Assembly (NCBI GenBank): GCA_030698645.1
Contig: JAUYMV010000618.1
Span: 1 to 23,720, forward strand
Length of the DNA: 23,720 nucleotides
Direction of reading: 5' to 3'
Origin: Mesorhizobium sp.
Lineage (GTDB): Bacteria > Pseudomonadota > Alphaproteobacteria > Rhizobiales > Rhizobiaceae
In this document: positions 1-8,807 of the stretch, one piece after another
Numbering within the stretch: position 1 is the first letter of the stretch
Layout of the letters: the number at the start of each line of letters is the position of its first letter
Notes under the pieces: model-generated
Databases searched by the model: none
Seen by the model: the letters and a program-made list of their open reading frames with translations, nothing else
Told to the model about the DNA's origin: nothing
Made by a program: the position numbers and the translations under genes

Positions 1-668
1 ACGCGCCAGCCGGCGCCGTGGCGCATGATGGCGGTTGCCGGCGAGCCGCCATGCACGCGCGCGCCGGCCCCGATCGCCGCCTCGGCCAGCCCGCGCGCAT
101 AGGACAGTGGGTTGAGCTTGCCGCCCTGCGGATAGATTATGCCGCCGACGTAGCGGGTCGTGCCGGTCGCTTCGGCAAGCGCCGCCGCATCCATCCAGCG
201 CGCGGGTGAGCCGCTTCTCTCCAACTGGGCGAGCAGCGACCGAACCGACGCAAGCTTATTCGCGTGATAGGCCGCGCGCAGCGTACCGGTCTGCTCCGCC
301 TCGCAGGCGATGCCATGCCGGCGGATGAGGTCGAACACCAGGTCGGGCGCTGCGCCGGAGAAATCGAGCAGCCGGCGGCCCGCCTCGGGGCCGAGGTCGG
401 CGATCACTGTGTCGGGATCGTTGTAGACGCCCGGATTGACCTGCCCGCCATTGCGCCCCGACGCGCCGAAGCCGGGCTCCTCCGCCTCAAGCACCAACGC
501 ATCGACGCCACGCTCGGCCAGATGCAGCGCCGTCGACAGACCCGTGTAGCCGCCTCCGATGATGGCGACCGTCGTTCGCGTGTCGCCGTCGAGCGGCGGC
601 GTTGCCACGGCCGGCCGCGCGGTCTCGGCATAGAGGCCGTGGGAGAAGGGCAGGAAGGATTCGGGCAT
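1..668 (-). CDS. FAD-dependent oxidoreductase, DadA/PuuB-like (3' end outside window)
   Basis: The frame opens with ATG at 668 and stays open to the left edge, so about 222 N-terminal residues are visible and the C-terminus is missing. A Rossmann FAD-binding motif GGGYTG lies at residues 38-43, with the expected acidic residue at the end of the second strand (Glu61), followed by ASGRNGGQVNPG at about 69-80. That second motif is typical of the DadA/gamma-glutamylputrescine oxidase/sarcosine oxidase-like group of amine-oxidising flavoproteins. Known members oxidatively deaminate amino acids or polyamine derivatives; the substrate here cannot be told. The 30-residue extension before the FAD motif fits the PuuB/OrdL type better than short DadA. 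The ribosome binding site is weak. The next gene is on the opposite strand about 290 bases away, so its operon partners, if any, are outside the window. Confidence 0.85.
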   Translation of the reverse strand, partial: MPESFLPFSHGLYAETARPAVATPPLDGDTRTTVAIIGGGYTGLSTALHLAERGVDALVLEAEEPGFGASGRNGGQVNPGVYNDPDTVIADLGPEAGRRLLDFSGAAPDLVFDLIRRHGIACEAEQTGTLRAAYHANKLASVRSLLAQLERSGSPARWMDAAALAEATGTTRYVGGIIYPQGGKLNPLSYARGLAEAAIGAGARVHGGSPATAIMRHGAGWR

Positions 669-740
669 GTCGATCTCTTGGCGGGATTGATGGAGCCTAT
701 CCGGTCTCAAGAATGAGGCAACCCGGTATGGCGCGGCGCC

Positions 741-873
741 CCACCTCCCCCTTGAGGGGAGGTCGGCCCGCAGGGCCGGGTGGGGGTCGCGAGCGACGGC
801 GACCCAGCAGGACTTCGATACTAATAAAGAACCCCAACCGCCTGCCGGCACCCTCCCCTCAAAGGGGGAGGGT
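741..873. repeat. Palindromic C/G-rich intergenic repeat, copy 1 (paired halves)
   Basis: The 669-957 gap between two divergent genes holds one element of about 133 bases. Its left half (CCTCCCCCTTGAGGGGAGG, then GGCCGGGTGGGGGT) and its right half (the reverse complement of CTCCCCCTTTGAGGGGAGGG, then GGCGGTTGGGGTT) are two copies of the same half-element in opposite orientation. The whole can fold into one long imperfect hairpin. Related copies occur at 13467-13536, 21236-21273 and 22605-22709. No coding sequence is supported in this gap; the promoter of the CoA-transferase gene probably lies to the right of the element. Confidence 0.8.
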
Positions 874-957
874 TATGCCAAGCCTATCCACCCGCCCCGC
901 GTGACATCGCGCCCCCGCATCTGCTAGGCACACCGCGTCCAGCGCAGAGCATCTGTC

Positions 958-2130
958 ATGTCCACCCCGCCCCTCTCCGGCATCCGAATCGTCGAACTCG
1001 CCCGCATCCTCGCCGGCCCATGGGCCGGGCAACTGCTGGCCGATCTCGGCGCCGACGTGATCAAGGTGGAGAATCCGGACGGCGGCGACGACACGCGCAA
1101 ATGGGGGCCGCCCTTCGTCACCGGCGCCGACGGCGAGAACCTGTCGGCCGCCTATTACCACTCCACCAACCGTGGCAAGCGTTCGATCGCGCTCGACTTC
1201 ACGACGCCGGAGGGCGCCGCGACGCTCCGCAAGCTGATCGCCTCGGCCGACGTGCTGATCGAGAACTTGAAGGTCGGCGGCCTGAAGATATACGGCTTCG
1301 ACTTTGCGAGCGCACATGCGCTCAATCCGCGTCTCGTCTACTGCTCGATCACCGGTTTCGGCCAGGACGGTCCCTACGCGCCGCGCGCGGGTTACGACTT
1401 CATCATTCAGGCGATGGCCGGCATGATGTCGATCACCGGCGAGCCCGGCCGCGAGCCGCAGAAGGCTGGCGTCGCCATTTCCGACATCTTCACCGGCCTC
1501 TATTCGGTGATCGCGATCCAGGCCGCATTGCGCCATGCCGAACAGACCGGCCAGGGCCAGCACATCGACATGGCGCTCTTCGACACGCAGATCTCGGTGC
1601 TCGGCAACCAGAACCTGAACTACCTCGTCTCCGGCAAGGCGCCGGTGCAGATGGGCAACGCCCACATGAACATCGCGCCCTACGAGGTGCTCCCCGTCGC
1701 CGACGGTCATTTCATCCTGGCGGCCGGCAATGACGGCCAGTTTCAGCGCTTCTGCGCGGTGGTCGGCCTCGACCAGTTGGCGACCGATCCCGATTTCGCC
1801 ACCAATCCGGCACGGGTGATGAACCGGGTGCGGCTGCGGGCGACGCTGATCGAGGCGCTGGCGCCCTGGACCAAGGCCGACCTGCTGCCGAAACTCGACG
1901 CCGCCGGCGTCCCCGCGAGCCCGATCAACACGATCGCCGAATCCTTCGCCGACCCGCAGACTATCGCGCGCGGCATGCGCATGGACCTCGACGACGGCCA
2001 CGGCACCAGCCTACCTTCGGTCCGCGCGCCGATGCTGATGTCTGAGACCCCGCTCGTCTACAACCGACCTTCGCCGAGGCTCGGCGAGCACACGGACGAA
2101 ATCCTTGCCGAACTGGAGAAGAAATCATGA
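958..2130 (+). CDS. Family III CoA-transferase (CaiB/BaiF type)
   Basis: 390 residues, a normal length for the CaiB/BaiF (type III) CoA-transferase family, which moves CoA between carboxylic acids through an aspartyl-CoA thioester. The N-terminus PLSGIRIVELARILAGPWAGQ and LGADVIKVENP (about residues 31-40) are family hallmarks. Asp176 in AISDIFTGLYSV aligns with the catalytic Asp169 of Oxalobacter formyl-CoA transferase, and GQGQHIDMALFDTQ (about 198-211) follows as expected. The acyl substrate cannot be read from the sequence. The stop codon overlaps the next start (ATGA at 2127-2130), so this gene and the TPP enzyme are translationally coupled and probably work in one pathway. This start was chosen because the family-conserved N-terminus begins a few residues after it; no strong ribosome binding site is visible. 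Confidence 0.92.
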   Translation: MSTPPLSGIRIVELARILAGPWAGQLLADLGADVIKVENPDGGDDTRKWGPPFVTGADGENLSAAYYHSTNRGKRSIALDFTTPEGAATLRKLIASADVLIENLKVGGLKIYGFDFASAHALNPRLVYCSITGFGQDGPYAPRAGYDFIIQAMAGMMSITGEPGREPQKAGVAISDIFTGLYSVIAIQAALRHAEQTGQGQHIDMALFDTQISVLGNQNLNYLVSGKAPVQMGNAHMNIAPYEVLPVADGHFILAAGNDGQFQRFCAVVGLDQLATDPDFATNPARVMNRVRLRATLIEALAPWTKADLLPKLDAAGVPASPINTIAESFADPQTIARGMRMDLDDGHGTSLPSVRAPMLMSETPLVYNRPSPRLGEHTDEILAELEKKS

Positions 2131-3776
2131 GAACCGGCGGACAGCTGATCGTCGACTGCCTTGAAGCGAACGGTGTCGAGCGCATCTACTCGGTGCCGGG
2201 CGAGAGCTATCTCGCTGTGCTCGACGCGCTGCACGATTCGAAGATCGCGAACATCGTGTGCCGTCAGGAGGGTGGTGCCGCGATGATGGCCGACTGCGAG
2301 GGCCGCCTCACCGGCCGGCCCGGCATCTGCTTCGTCACGCGGGGACCCGGCGCAACCAACGCATCCGCCGGCATTCACATCTCGCGCCAGGATTCCAATC
2401 CCGTCATCCTGTTCGTCGGCCAGGTCGCGCGCGGCAATCTGGAGCGTGAGGCGTTCCAAGAGGTGGACTACAAGGCCTTCTACGGCTCGATCGCCAAATG
2501 GGTGGTCGAGATCGACGACGCCGCCCGCATTCCCGAGCTTGTCACCCGCGCCTTCTCGGTCGCCACATCCGGCCGCCCCGGGCCGGTCGTCGTCGCGCTT
2601 CCAGAAGACATGCTGACCGACAAGGTGGAGACGGTGTCGCCCTTGCCTTTCGTGCCGGTCGAGAGCGCGCCGGGTGAGGCCGAGATCGCGGCGACCATCT
2701 CGCTTCTTGAAAAGGCGCAACGTCCGTTCGTTATCCTCGGCGGCACGCGTTGGACGGAAAAGGCCGTCAACGCGATGTGCGGCGCGCTAGAGCGCTGGAA
2801 CCTGCCTGTCGGCTGCTCCTTTCGCCGCCAGGCTCTCTGCGACCAGTTCCATTCCTCCTATGCGGGGGACCTCGGCGTTGGGATCAACCCCAAGCTTGGC
2901 GACTACATCAAGTCAGCCGATCTCATCCTCCTGGTCGGCTGCCGCTTCGGTGAGATGCCCTCGTCCGACTACTCGCTCTTGAAAAGCCCCTATCCCGACC
3001 AGCAACTGGTCCATGTCTACCCCGACCCGCACGAACTCGGCCGCGTCTACCGGCCGACCGTTGCGATCGCCGCGACTCCAGCCGCCTTCGCCCATGCCTT
3101 CGCGGCGACCGCGCCGAAGGCGACGCCGGTCTGGGCCAACCGGACGGCCCAGCTTCACGAGGATTATCTTGCCTGGTCGACGCCGCCCGTCGACGGTCCT
3201 GGCCCTGTGAAGATGGGGCCGATCATGGCATTTCTGGAGGAAAACCTGCCGGAGGACGCCATCATCGCCAATGGCGCCGGCAATTTCGCCGTCTGGATGC
3301 ACCGCTATCACCGATCCCGCCGCTTCAACACTCAGGCCGCCCCGACCTCGGGCTCGATGGGTTACGGAATGCCGGCCGGCGTCGCAGCCAAGCTCATGAA
3401 TCCCGACCGCGAGGTGATTGTCTGGGCGGGCGACGGCGACTTCCTGATGCATGGCCAGGAATTCGCGACCGCACTGCAATACGGTGCAAACGTCATCGTC
3501 GTCATCCTGAACAACGGCATCTACGGCACGATCCGCATGCACCAGGAGCGCGAATATCCGGGCCGCGTGTCGGGGACCTCACTCGTCAACCCGGACTTCG
3601 CCGCGCTCGCGCGCGCCTATGGCGGCCATGGCGAGGCAGTGGAGACGACCGCCGAGTTCGCCCCCGCCTTCGAGCGCGCCCGCGCCAGCGGCAGGCCTTC
3701 GATCGTGGAGATCCGGCTCGATCCGGAGGCGATCACGCCGACGCGCACGCTGAGCGACATCCGGGAAAAGCGGTAG
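2127..3776 (+). CDS. Thiamine pyrophosphate enzyme, acetolactate synthase-like
   Basis: 549 residues with the three-domain layout of the acetolactate synthase/benzoylformate decarboxylase superfamily. The N-terminal pyrimidine-binding domain carries VPGESYLAVLDAL and the catalytic glutamate in CRQEGGAA (Glu48). The central domain spans roughly 190-330. The C-terminal TPP-binding motif starts with GDGDFLM near residue 434 and ends with the NN pair in VVILNNGIYG. Family members decarboxylate or ligate 2-keto acids or cleave 2-hydroxyacyl-CoAs. It is shorter than and distinct from biosynthetic IlvB, and no regulatory subunit gene is nearby, so a catabolic role is likely. Coupling to a type III CoA-transferase resembles the oxalate pair frc-oxc, but an oxalyl-CoA decarboxylase assignment is not supported by any specific residue I can point to. 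The exact substrate is unknown. Confidence 0.9.
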   Translation: MRTGGQLIVDCLEANGVERIYSVPGESYLAVLDALHDSKIANIVCRQEGGAAMMADCEGRLTGRPGICFVTRGPGATNASAGIHISRQDSNPVILFVGQVARGNLEREAFQEVDYKAFYGSIAKWVVEIDDAARIPELVTRAFSVATSGRPGPVVVALPEDMLTDKVETVSPLPFVPVESAPGEAEIAATISLLEKAQRPFVILGGTRWTEKAVNAMCGALERWNLPVGCSFRRQALCDQFHSSYAGDLGVGINPKLGDYIKSADLILLVGCRFGEMPSSDYSLLKSPYPDQQLVHVYPDPHELGRVYRPTVAIAATPAAFAHAFAATAPKATPVWANRTAQLHEDYLAWSTPPVDGPGPVKMGPIMAFLEENLPEDAIIANGAGNFAVWMHRYHRSRRFNTQAAPTSGSMGYGMPAGVAAKLMNPDREVIVWAGDGDFLMHGQEFATALQYGANVIVVILNNGIYGTIRMHQEREYPGRVSGTSLVNPDFAALARAYGGHGEAVETTAEFAPAFERARASGRPSIVEIRLDPEAITPTRTLSDIREKR

Positions 3777-3867
3777 CGGTTTAAATCGCTTGCGGTCGCG
3801 GAGCGGCGCGGCCACGATGCGGAACGCGCCGGTCATCTCTGAGCCGGCAAACTGGGAGACCGGCGCC

Positions 3868-3996
3868 ATGCGCTATGTCATCGTCGTCGTCAGCGTGACG
3901 CTCTTCGTCCTTTGGGAAGTCATGTTCGACAACTGGGCGGTCACCAAGGCGGTCATCGCCGAAGGGCGCCGCGTCCTCTACATGATCGGCCTGTAG
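3868..3996 (+). CDS. Small single-span membrane protein, unknown function
   Basis: 42 residues. The N-terminal stretch MRYVIVVVSVTLFVLWEVMF is strongly hydrophobic and would form one transmembrane helix or an uncleaved signal anchor. A short amphipathic tail with two arginines and a tyrosine follows. The start was placed at the ATG at 3868 because GGGAG lies nine bases upstream; the frame is open further upstream but that part has no hydrophobic or coding character. It lies about 90 bases after the TPP enzyme on the same strand, before the convergent pcaB. I do not recognise the family. It is either a real small membrane protein or a chance frame. Confidence 0.5.
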   Translation: MRYVIVVVSVTLFVLWEVMFDNWAVTKAVIAEGRRVLYMIGL

Positions 3997-4035
3997 CGGC
4001 CCGATCCCGAGGCGGAGGAACGGCGCCGCGGCGCC

Positions 4036-5100
4036 TCACTCTTCAAGCGCGACGAAGGCCATGTTCCCGACAAGCCGCAGCGCCGCGTTCAGCGCCGTGC
4101 CCGTCGCGGTCGCCATCTGCGGCAGCAGCATCCATTCCAGCGTCCAGGCGGCGCCCGAGCGCTCGTTTTCGTGCACCATCGCCTGATGCATGCCCGCGAC
4201 CAGCGTCGCATTGAAGCGCGCCAGCGTGACGAGCAATTCCGCGTCGACAGGATTGACCTTGTGCGGCATCGCCGAGGAGCCGCCGCCCGAGGCGAGCCTG
4301 ACCTCGCCGACTTCGCTCTGCGCGGCAATTGCGATGTCCTGCCCCATCTTGCCGAGACTGCCGGTCACCATTGCGAACCATGAAGCGAGTTCCACCATGC
4401 CGTCGCGCTCGCTGTGGCGCGGCTTGTCGGGCGCGCGCAATCCGAGGCGCCTGGCCATGCGGCGGGTCACGGCGTCGGCCTGCGACCCCAGCCCGTCGAG
4501 CGTTCCGGCCGCGCCGCCGAAGGCAACCAGGGCATGATCGTGGGCGATCGCCGTCAGTCGGGTCCGCTCGCGCATCAGCGGGTCGCGCCAGCTGCGGATC
4601 TTGCGCGTCGCCGTCACCGGTATCGCCGCCTGCATGCGGGTGTGCGCCATGACGCGCGTTGTTCCGTCGCGCATGTCGAGCTGGTGCAGGGCGGCCACCA
4701 GCAGATCGAGACGGTCGCCGAAGGTGGCGAGCAGCAGTTTCAGACGCAGCGCCAGGCTGGTGTCGACGGCATCCTGGCTGGTTGCGCCGAAATGCACGTA
4801 TTCGCCGTGCGGCGGGCCGACCGCGGCCCGCATCTGGCGCACCAGGTCCGGCACGACGACCCCGTCGCGCGCGGTCGCTGCGCGAAGCGCGTCCATGTCG
4901 AACTCGATATCCGGCAACCGATGCGAGATCGCCTTCGCGGCGTCCGCGGGAATGATCCCTTCGGCGGCCTCCGCCTCGGCGAGCGCCGATTCGAAGGCGA
5001 TCATGCAGTCGATGTCCGCCTCGGCCGAAAAGAGCGCCGCCGTCTCGGCATCGCCGAGCAGGCCGGACAGGAAAGGATGTTCGAACGGCGATACGGTCAT
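4036..5100 (-). CDS. pcaB: 3-carboxy-cis,cis-muconate cycloisomerase
   Basis: 354 residues of the fumarase/aspartase/argininosuccinate lyase superfamily. The signature SGGGSSAMPHKVNP lies near residues 270-283 and contains the mobile catalytic-loop serine. The N-terminus (PFLSGLLGDAETAALFS) and HFGATSQDAVDT in the second conserved region match PcaB rather than adenylosuccinate lyase. The enzyme lactonises 3-carboxy-cis,cis-muconate to 4-carboxymuconolactone in the protocatechuate branch of the beta-ketoadipate pathway. It starts 17 bases after pcaG and is the last gene of the pob/pca block, facing the plus-strand genes from the left. The length fits the short form common in rhizobia. Confidence 0.95.
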   Translation of the reverse strand: MTVSPFEHPFLSGLLGDAETAALFSAEADIDCMIAFESALAEAEAAEGIIPADAAKAISHRLPDIEFDMDALRAATARDGVVVPDLVRQMRAAVGPPHGEYVHFGATSQDAVDTSLALRLKLLLATFGDRLDLLVAALHQLDMRDGTTRVMAHTRMQAAIPVTATRKIRSWRDPLMRERTRLTAIAHDHALVAFGGAAGTLDGLGSQADAVTRRMARRLGLRAPDKPRHSERDGMVELASWFAMVTGSLGKMGQDIAIAAQSEVGEVRLASGGGSSAMPHKVNPVDAELLVTLARFNATLVAGMHQAMVHENERSGAAWTLEWMLLPQMATATGTALNAALRLVGNMAFVALEE

Positions 5101-5117
5101 GTCCGACTTATCGCACG

Positions 5118-5732
5118 TCAGATATCAAAGAAAACCGTTTCCTTGTCGCCCTGCAGGTGAATATCGAACGTGTAGGTGCTGCCGTCGCGCGGCGCGATCA
5201 GGGTCGGCACGCGAACGCGGTGCTCGATGCGCTGCAGCACCGGGTCTGCGTCGTTGGCCGCCTGCTCGTCGCCGAAATACATCCGCGTGTGCAGACCCAT
5301 GTTGATGCCGCGCGCGACGATCCAGAGCGTGATGTGCGGCGCCTGCGGCCGGCCGTCGCGGAACGGTACGCGGCCGGGCTTGATCGTCTCGAACCGGCAC
5401 TCGCCGGTGTCCATGTCGGTGGCGATACGGCCCCAGCCCTGGAAGTTCGGATCGGCCGTGCCGCGCAGCTCCGAGGGCGAATTGTAGAGCCCGTCCGCGT
5501 CGGCCTGCCAGATCTCGATCAGCGCGTCCTTCAGCGTCGTGCCCGAGCCGTCGATCACGCGGCATTTGACCGTGATGCGCTCGCCCTTGGTCTTGTCGTT
5601 GACCATCGTCGCGCCGAGGTCCTCGGGATAGACCCCCTCGATACCGGTGAAGCGCGGCGCCAGGCCAATGTGGACATAGGGCCCCGCGGTCTGCGAGGGA
5701 GACTCTTTCAGGCGGTTGAGGGATTGGCTCAT
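5118..5732 (-). CDS. pcaG: Protocatechuate 3,4-dioxygenase, alpha subunit
   Basis: 204 residues, the usual size for the alpha chain of protocatechuate 3,4-dioxygenase. The enzyme inserts both atoms of O2 into protocatechuate to give 3-carboxy-cis,cis-muconate. The opening SPSQTAGPYVHIGL and the central intradiol-dioxygenase fold (IEIWQADADG, FQGWGRIATD, HITLWIVARGINMGLHTRMYF) are characteristic. The iron ligands reside on the beta chain PcaH, so their absence here is expected. The ATG at 5732 was chosen because AGGAAG lies just before it and because the longer frame would run into the preceding toxin gene. That ribosome binding site overlaps the stop codon of the RelE-like toxin, ten bases upstream, so pcaG follows the TA module and not pcaH. 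Confidence 0.95.
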   Translation of the reverse strand: MSQSLNRLKESPSQTAGPYVHIGLAPRFTGIEGVYPEDLGATMVNDKTKGERITVKCRVIDGSGTTLKDALIEIWQADADGLYNSPSELRGTADPNFQGWGRIATDMDTGECRFETIKPGRVPFRDGRPQAPHITLWIVARGINMGLHTRMYFGDEQAANDADPVLQRIEHRVRVPTLIAPRDGSTYTFDIHLQGDKETVFFDI

Positions 5733-5742
5733 GATGTTCTTC

Positions 5743-6009
5743 CTATCTGTAGATGTCGGATCGATGGCCGATCTCGACGGCGACAATGACAAGCTTTTCG
5801 TCCTCGATGCGACATAGAATGCGGTAGTCGCCCACCCGATATCGCCAATAGCCTTTCAACGGGCCGACAGGTGCGTCCCCGATAACGCGCGGGTTGTCGA
5901 GTTTGGCAACACGCTCCATGAGGAAGTCCCGAACGCGTTTGGCTTCATTTCGATGAAGCTTCCGGAGGTCGCGTTCGGCTGCCTCAAGCAGCCTGATCGT
6001 CCAGGCCAA
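5743..6009 (-). CDS. RelE/ParE-family toxin
   Basis: 88 residues. The sequence starts MAWTIRLLEAAERDLRKL and ends YRVGDYRILCRIEDEKLVIV followed by EIGHRSDIYR. This is the classic RelE-superfamily pattern: a helical hairpin with basic residues, then a beta-sheet ending GHR..IY. RelE toxins cleave mRNA in the ribosome; ParE-like relatives act on gyrase, and sequence alone does not fully separate them, although the C-terminal GHRSDIY favours the RelE side. Its start overlaps the antitoxin end by 26 bases, the typical antitoxin-first order. Its stop lies ten bases before pcaG. The stretch looks visibly more A/T-rich than the flanking pca genes, which suggests it came from elsewhere. Confidence 0.9.
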   Translation of the reverse strand: MAWTIRLLEAAERDLRKLHRNEAKRVRDFLMERVAKLDNPRVIGDAPVGPLKGYWRYRVGDYRILCRIEDEKLVIVAVEIGHRSDIYR

Positions 6010-6220
6010 GGCCGCGACTCACTTCTTCGAGTGAATAAGTGCGTTCCTCCCCCTTCAGATATCTCTGATAACGGGCGTCCGCGATGTAGTAGTCCTCGAC
6101 ATCCTCGAGCCCGCGTTCGATCAACTCCCGGATGTAAAACGCTTTGGTGCGTCCCGTGCTTTTCGCCAGCGCGTCGAGACGCGCTTCGATCTCGGGCCTC
6201 AGTCTGACAGATGTGGCCAT
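5984..6220 (-). CDS. RelB-type ribbon-helix-helix antitoxin
   Basis: 78 residues. The N-terminal TSVRLRPEIEARLDALAKST followed by KAFYIRELIERGL is a ribbon-helix-helix DNA-binding domain (one strand and two helices, residues about 3-40). It is followed by an acidic, flexible tail (DVEDYYIADARYQRYLKGEE) that would wrap the toxin. Such antitoxins neutralise the toxin and repress their own operon. ATG at 6220 is preceded by GGAG about ten bases upstream. A perfect 18-base palindrome lies just upstream of the gene at 6234-6251 and is the obvious operator. Its end overlaps the RelE-like toxin start by 26 bases. Confidence 0.88.
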   Translation of the reverse strand: MATSVRLRPEIEARLDALAKSTGRTKAFYIRELIERGLEDVEDYYIADARYQRYLKGEERTYSLEEVSRGLGLDDQAA

Positions 6221-6233
6221 CGGTTTTCTCCAT

Positions 6234-6259
6234 GTGAATACATGTATTCACTGTATCAC
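6234..6259. promoter_or_regulatory. Palindromic operator of the relBE-like module
   Basis: GTGAATACATGTATTCAC at 6234-6251 is a perfect 18-base palindrome. It is immediately followed by a third half-site, TGTATCAC (6252-6259), repeating the right arm TGTATTCAC with one base missing. Three half-sites 14 bases upstream of a ribbon-helix-helix antitoxin start fit a cooperative autoregulation site. No clear -35/-10 pair could be picked in this 58-base gap between pcaH and the antitoxin gene, though the A/T-rich palindrome itself could contain the -10. Confidence 0.72.
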
Positions 6260-6278
6260 AGCGCCCCAGCGCGCGCCA

Positions 6279-7019
6279 TCAGTTGCCCTCCTTGCGGTTC
6301 TCGAACATGGTCGAGCGCCTTCCGCGCAGCACGATGTCGAACTTGTAGGCGCGCGCGTCCATCGGGATGGTCGCCTCCATGTCCAGCGCCGCGATCAGCT
6401 GCTCGACCGCCGCCTTGTCGGAAATCGTGCGCACGATCGGGCATTTCCAGATCAGCGGATCGCCCTCGAAATACATCTGCGTGATCAGCCGCTGCGCGAA
6501 GCCGTGGCCGAAGATCGAGAAATGGATATGCGCCGGGCGCCAGTCGTTCGGGCCGTTCGGCCAGGGATAGGGACCCGGCTTGATGGTGCGGAAGGAATAG
6601 GAGCCGTCCTCGGCCGTGATCGTCCGCCCGCAGCCGCCGAAGTTCGGATCGAGGGGGGCCATGTAGCCCTCCTTCTTGTGGCGGTAGCGCCCGCCGGCAT
6701 TGGCCTGCCAGAACTCAAGCAGCGCGCCAGGCACGCCAGCGCCGCGCTCGTCGAGCACGCGCCCATAGACGATGACGCGCTGGCCGATGGCGCTCTCGCC
6801 CGGCTTGGCGAAATTGTGGATCAGGTCGCCGTCGAGTTCGCCGAGCATGTTGTGGCCGAACACCGGCCCGGTGATCTCGGAGATCGTGTTGTCGAGCGAG
6901 ATCATCGCCCTTTGCGGCGCGCGCAGCACGGATGTCTTGTACCAGGGCGTCAGCGCCTGCGGGTGCCACTCCCGGTCGCGCGCGAAGAAGGATCCGGTTT
7001 CGGGCTGATTGTTGGACAT
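6279..7019 (-). CDS. pcaH: Protocatechuate 3,4-dioxygenase, beta subunit
   Basis: 246 residues, the iron-binding chain of protocatechuate 3,4-dioxygenase. The four Fe(III) ligands can be placed: Tyr112 (GGRYRH), Tyr151 (PGPYPW), His164 and His166 (PAHIHFS). Their spacing (39, 13 and 2 residues) equals that of the Pseudomonas enzyme (Tyr108, Tyr147, His160, His162). ATG at 7019 is preceded by GGGAG at good spacing; a longer open frame upstream overlaps pcaC and is not needed. The partner gene pcaG is normally directly downstream, but here a toxin-antitoxin module of about 500 bases intervenes. Confidence 0.96.
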   Translation of the reverse strand: MSNNQPETGSFFARDREWHPQALTPWYKTSVLRAPQRAMISLDNTISEITGPVFGHNMLGELDGDLIHNFAKPGESAIGQRVIVYGRVLDERGAGVPGALLEFWQANAGGRYRHKKEGYMAPLDPNFGGCGRTITAEDGSYSFRTIKPGPYPWPNGPNDWRPAHIHFSIFGHGFAQRLITQMYFEGDPLIWKCPIVRTISDKAAVEQLIAALDMEATIPMDARAYKFDIVLRGRRSTMFENRKEGN

Positions 7020-7035
7020 GGTCTCGCTCCCGTCT

Positions 7036-7437
7036 CTAGGCTTTGTTCGCGGCCATCTCGTCGAGCGTCTGCTTGACGATCTTGAAGGCATGGTTGGCTG
7101 CCGGCACGCCGGCATAGATGGCGACATGCAGCATCGCCTCGCGGATGTCTTCCGGGCTGGCGCCGGTGTTGGCGGTCGCCCGCGTGTGCAGCACCAGTTC
7201 GTCCCAGTGGCCGAGTGCTGCCAGCAGCGCCAGCGTGATCATCGAGCGTTCGCGCGGCGTGATGTCGGGCCTGGACCAGACGCTGCCCCAGGCGGATTCC
7301 GTGATCATGTCCTGGAACGGCTCGTCGAAGGCCGTCTTCTTCGCCTGCGCCGCGTCGACCCACTTGGCGCCGAGCACCTTGCGGCGGGTCGCCATGCCGG
7401 TCCTGTAGCGCGCGGACCTGTTCTCGTCGTCAGCCAT
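7036..7437 (-). CDS. pcaC: 4-carboxymuconolactone decarboxylase
   Basis: 133 residues, the length of stand-alone PcaC. The sequence contains [13 protein letters not shown] near the N-terminus, the conserved [22 protein letters not shown] region, and [35 protein letters not shown]. These are the AhpD-like alpha-helical fold and conserved glutamate/histidine of the carboxymuconolactone decarboxylase family. It converts 4-carboxymuconolactone to beta-ketoadipate enol-lactone. ATG at 7437 was chosen over a TTG six bases upstream because the GGGAGG box is ten bases from the ATG and only four from the TTG. It sits 16 bases before pcaH and 84 bases after pobA. pcaD, the usual neighbour, is absent. 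Confidence 0.94.
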   Translation of the reverse strand: MADDENRSARYRTGMATRRKVLGAKWVDAAQAKKTAFDEPFQDMITESAWGSVWSRPDITPRERSMITLALLAALGHWDELVLHTRATANTGASPEDIREAMLHVAIYAGVPAANHAFKIVKQTLDEMAANKA

Positions 7438-7521
7438 GCTCAACCAGCCTCCCGATAGCGGCGCTCGGGACCTGCGCCGTTCGCCGGGCCGCCCAAAACG
7501 GCCATATCCGCGCCGCCCGCA

Positions 7522-8807
<1,286 letters not shown>

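Noticed and set aside
741..873. C/G-rich repeat as a possible CRISPR array or G-quadruplex element
   Set aside because: There are no regularly spaced direct repeats with spacers. The G-runs are explained by the hairpin halves, and quadruplex formation cannot be judged from sequence alone.
859..2001. Long open frame of 380 codons on the minus strand, opposite the CoA-transferase gene
   Set aside because: It is a mirror of a clear family gene in GC-rich DNA where stop codons are rare. Its translation is rich in Arg, His and Gly, has no recognisable domain, and the opposite strand explains the codon pattern.
3775..3790. Near-palindrome AGCGGTTTAAATCGCT at the stop codon of the TPP enzyme gene
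   Set aside because: It has one mismatched pair, no T-run and only short arms, so it is not a convincing terminator or operator.
5733..5792. Upstream extension of pcaG with an earlier start
   Set aside because: It would overlap the end of the toxin gene and adds sequence unlike any PcaG. The ATG at 5732 has a good AGGAAG box.
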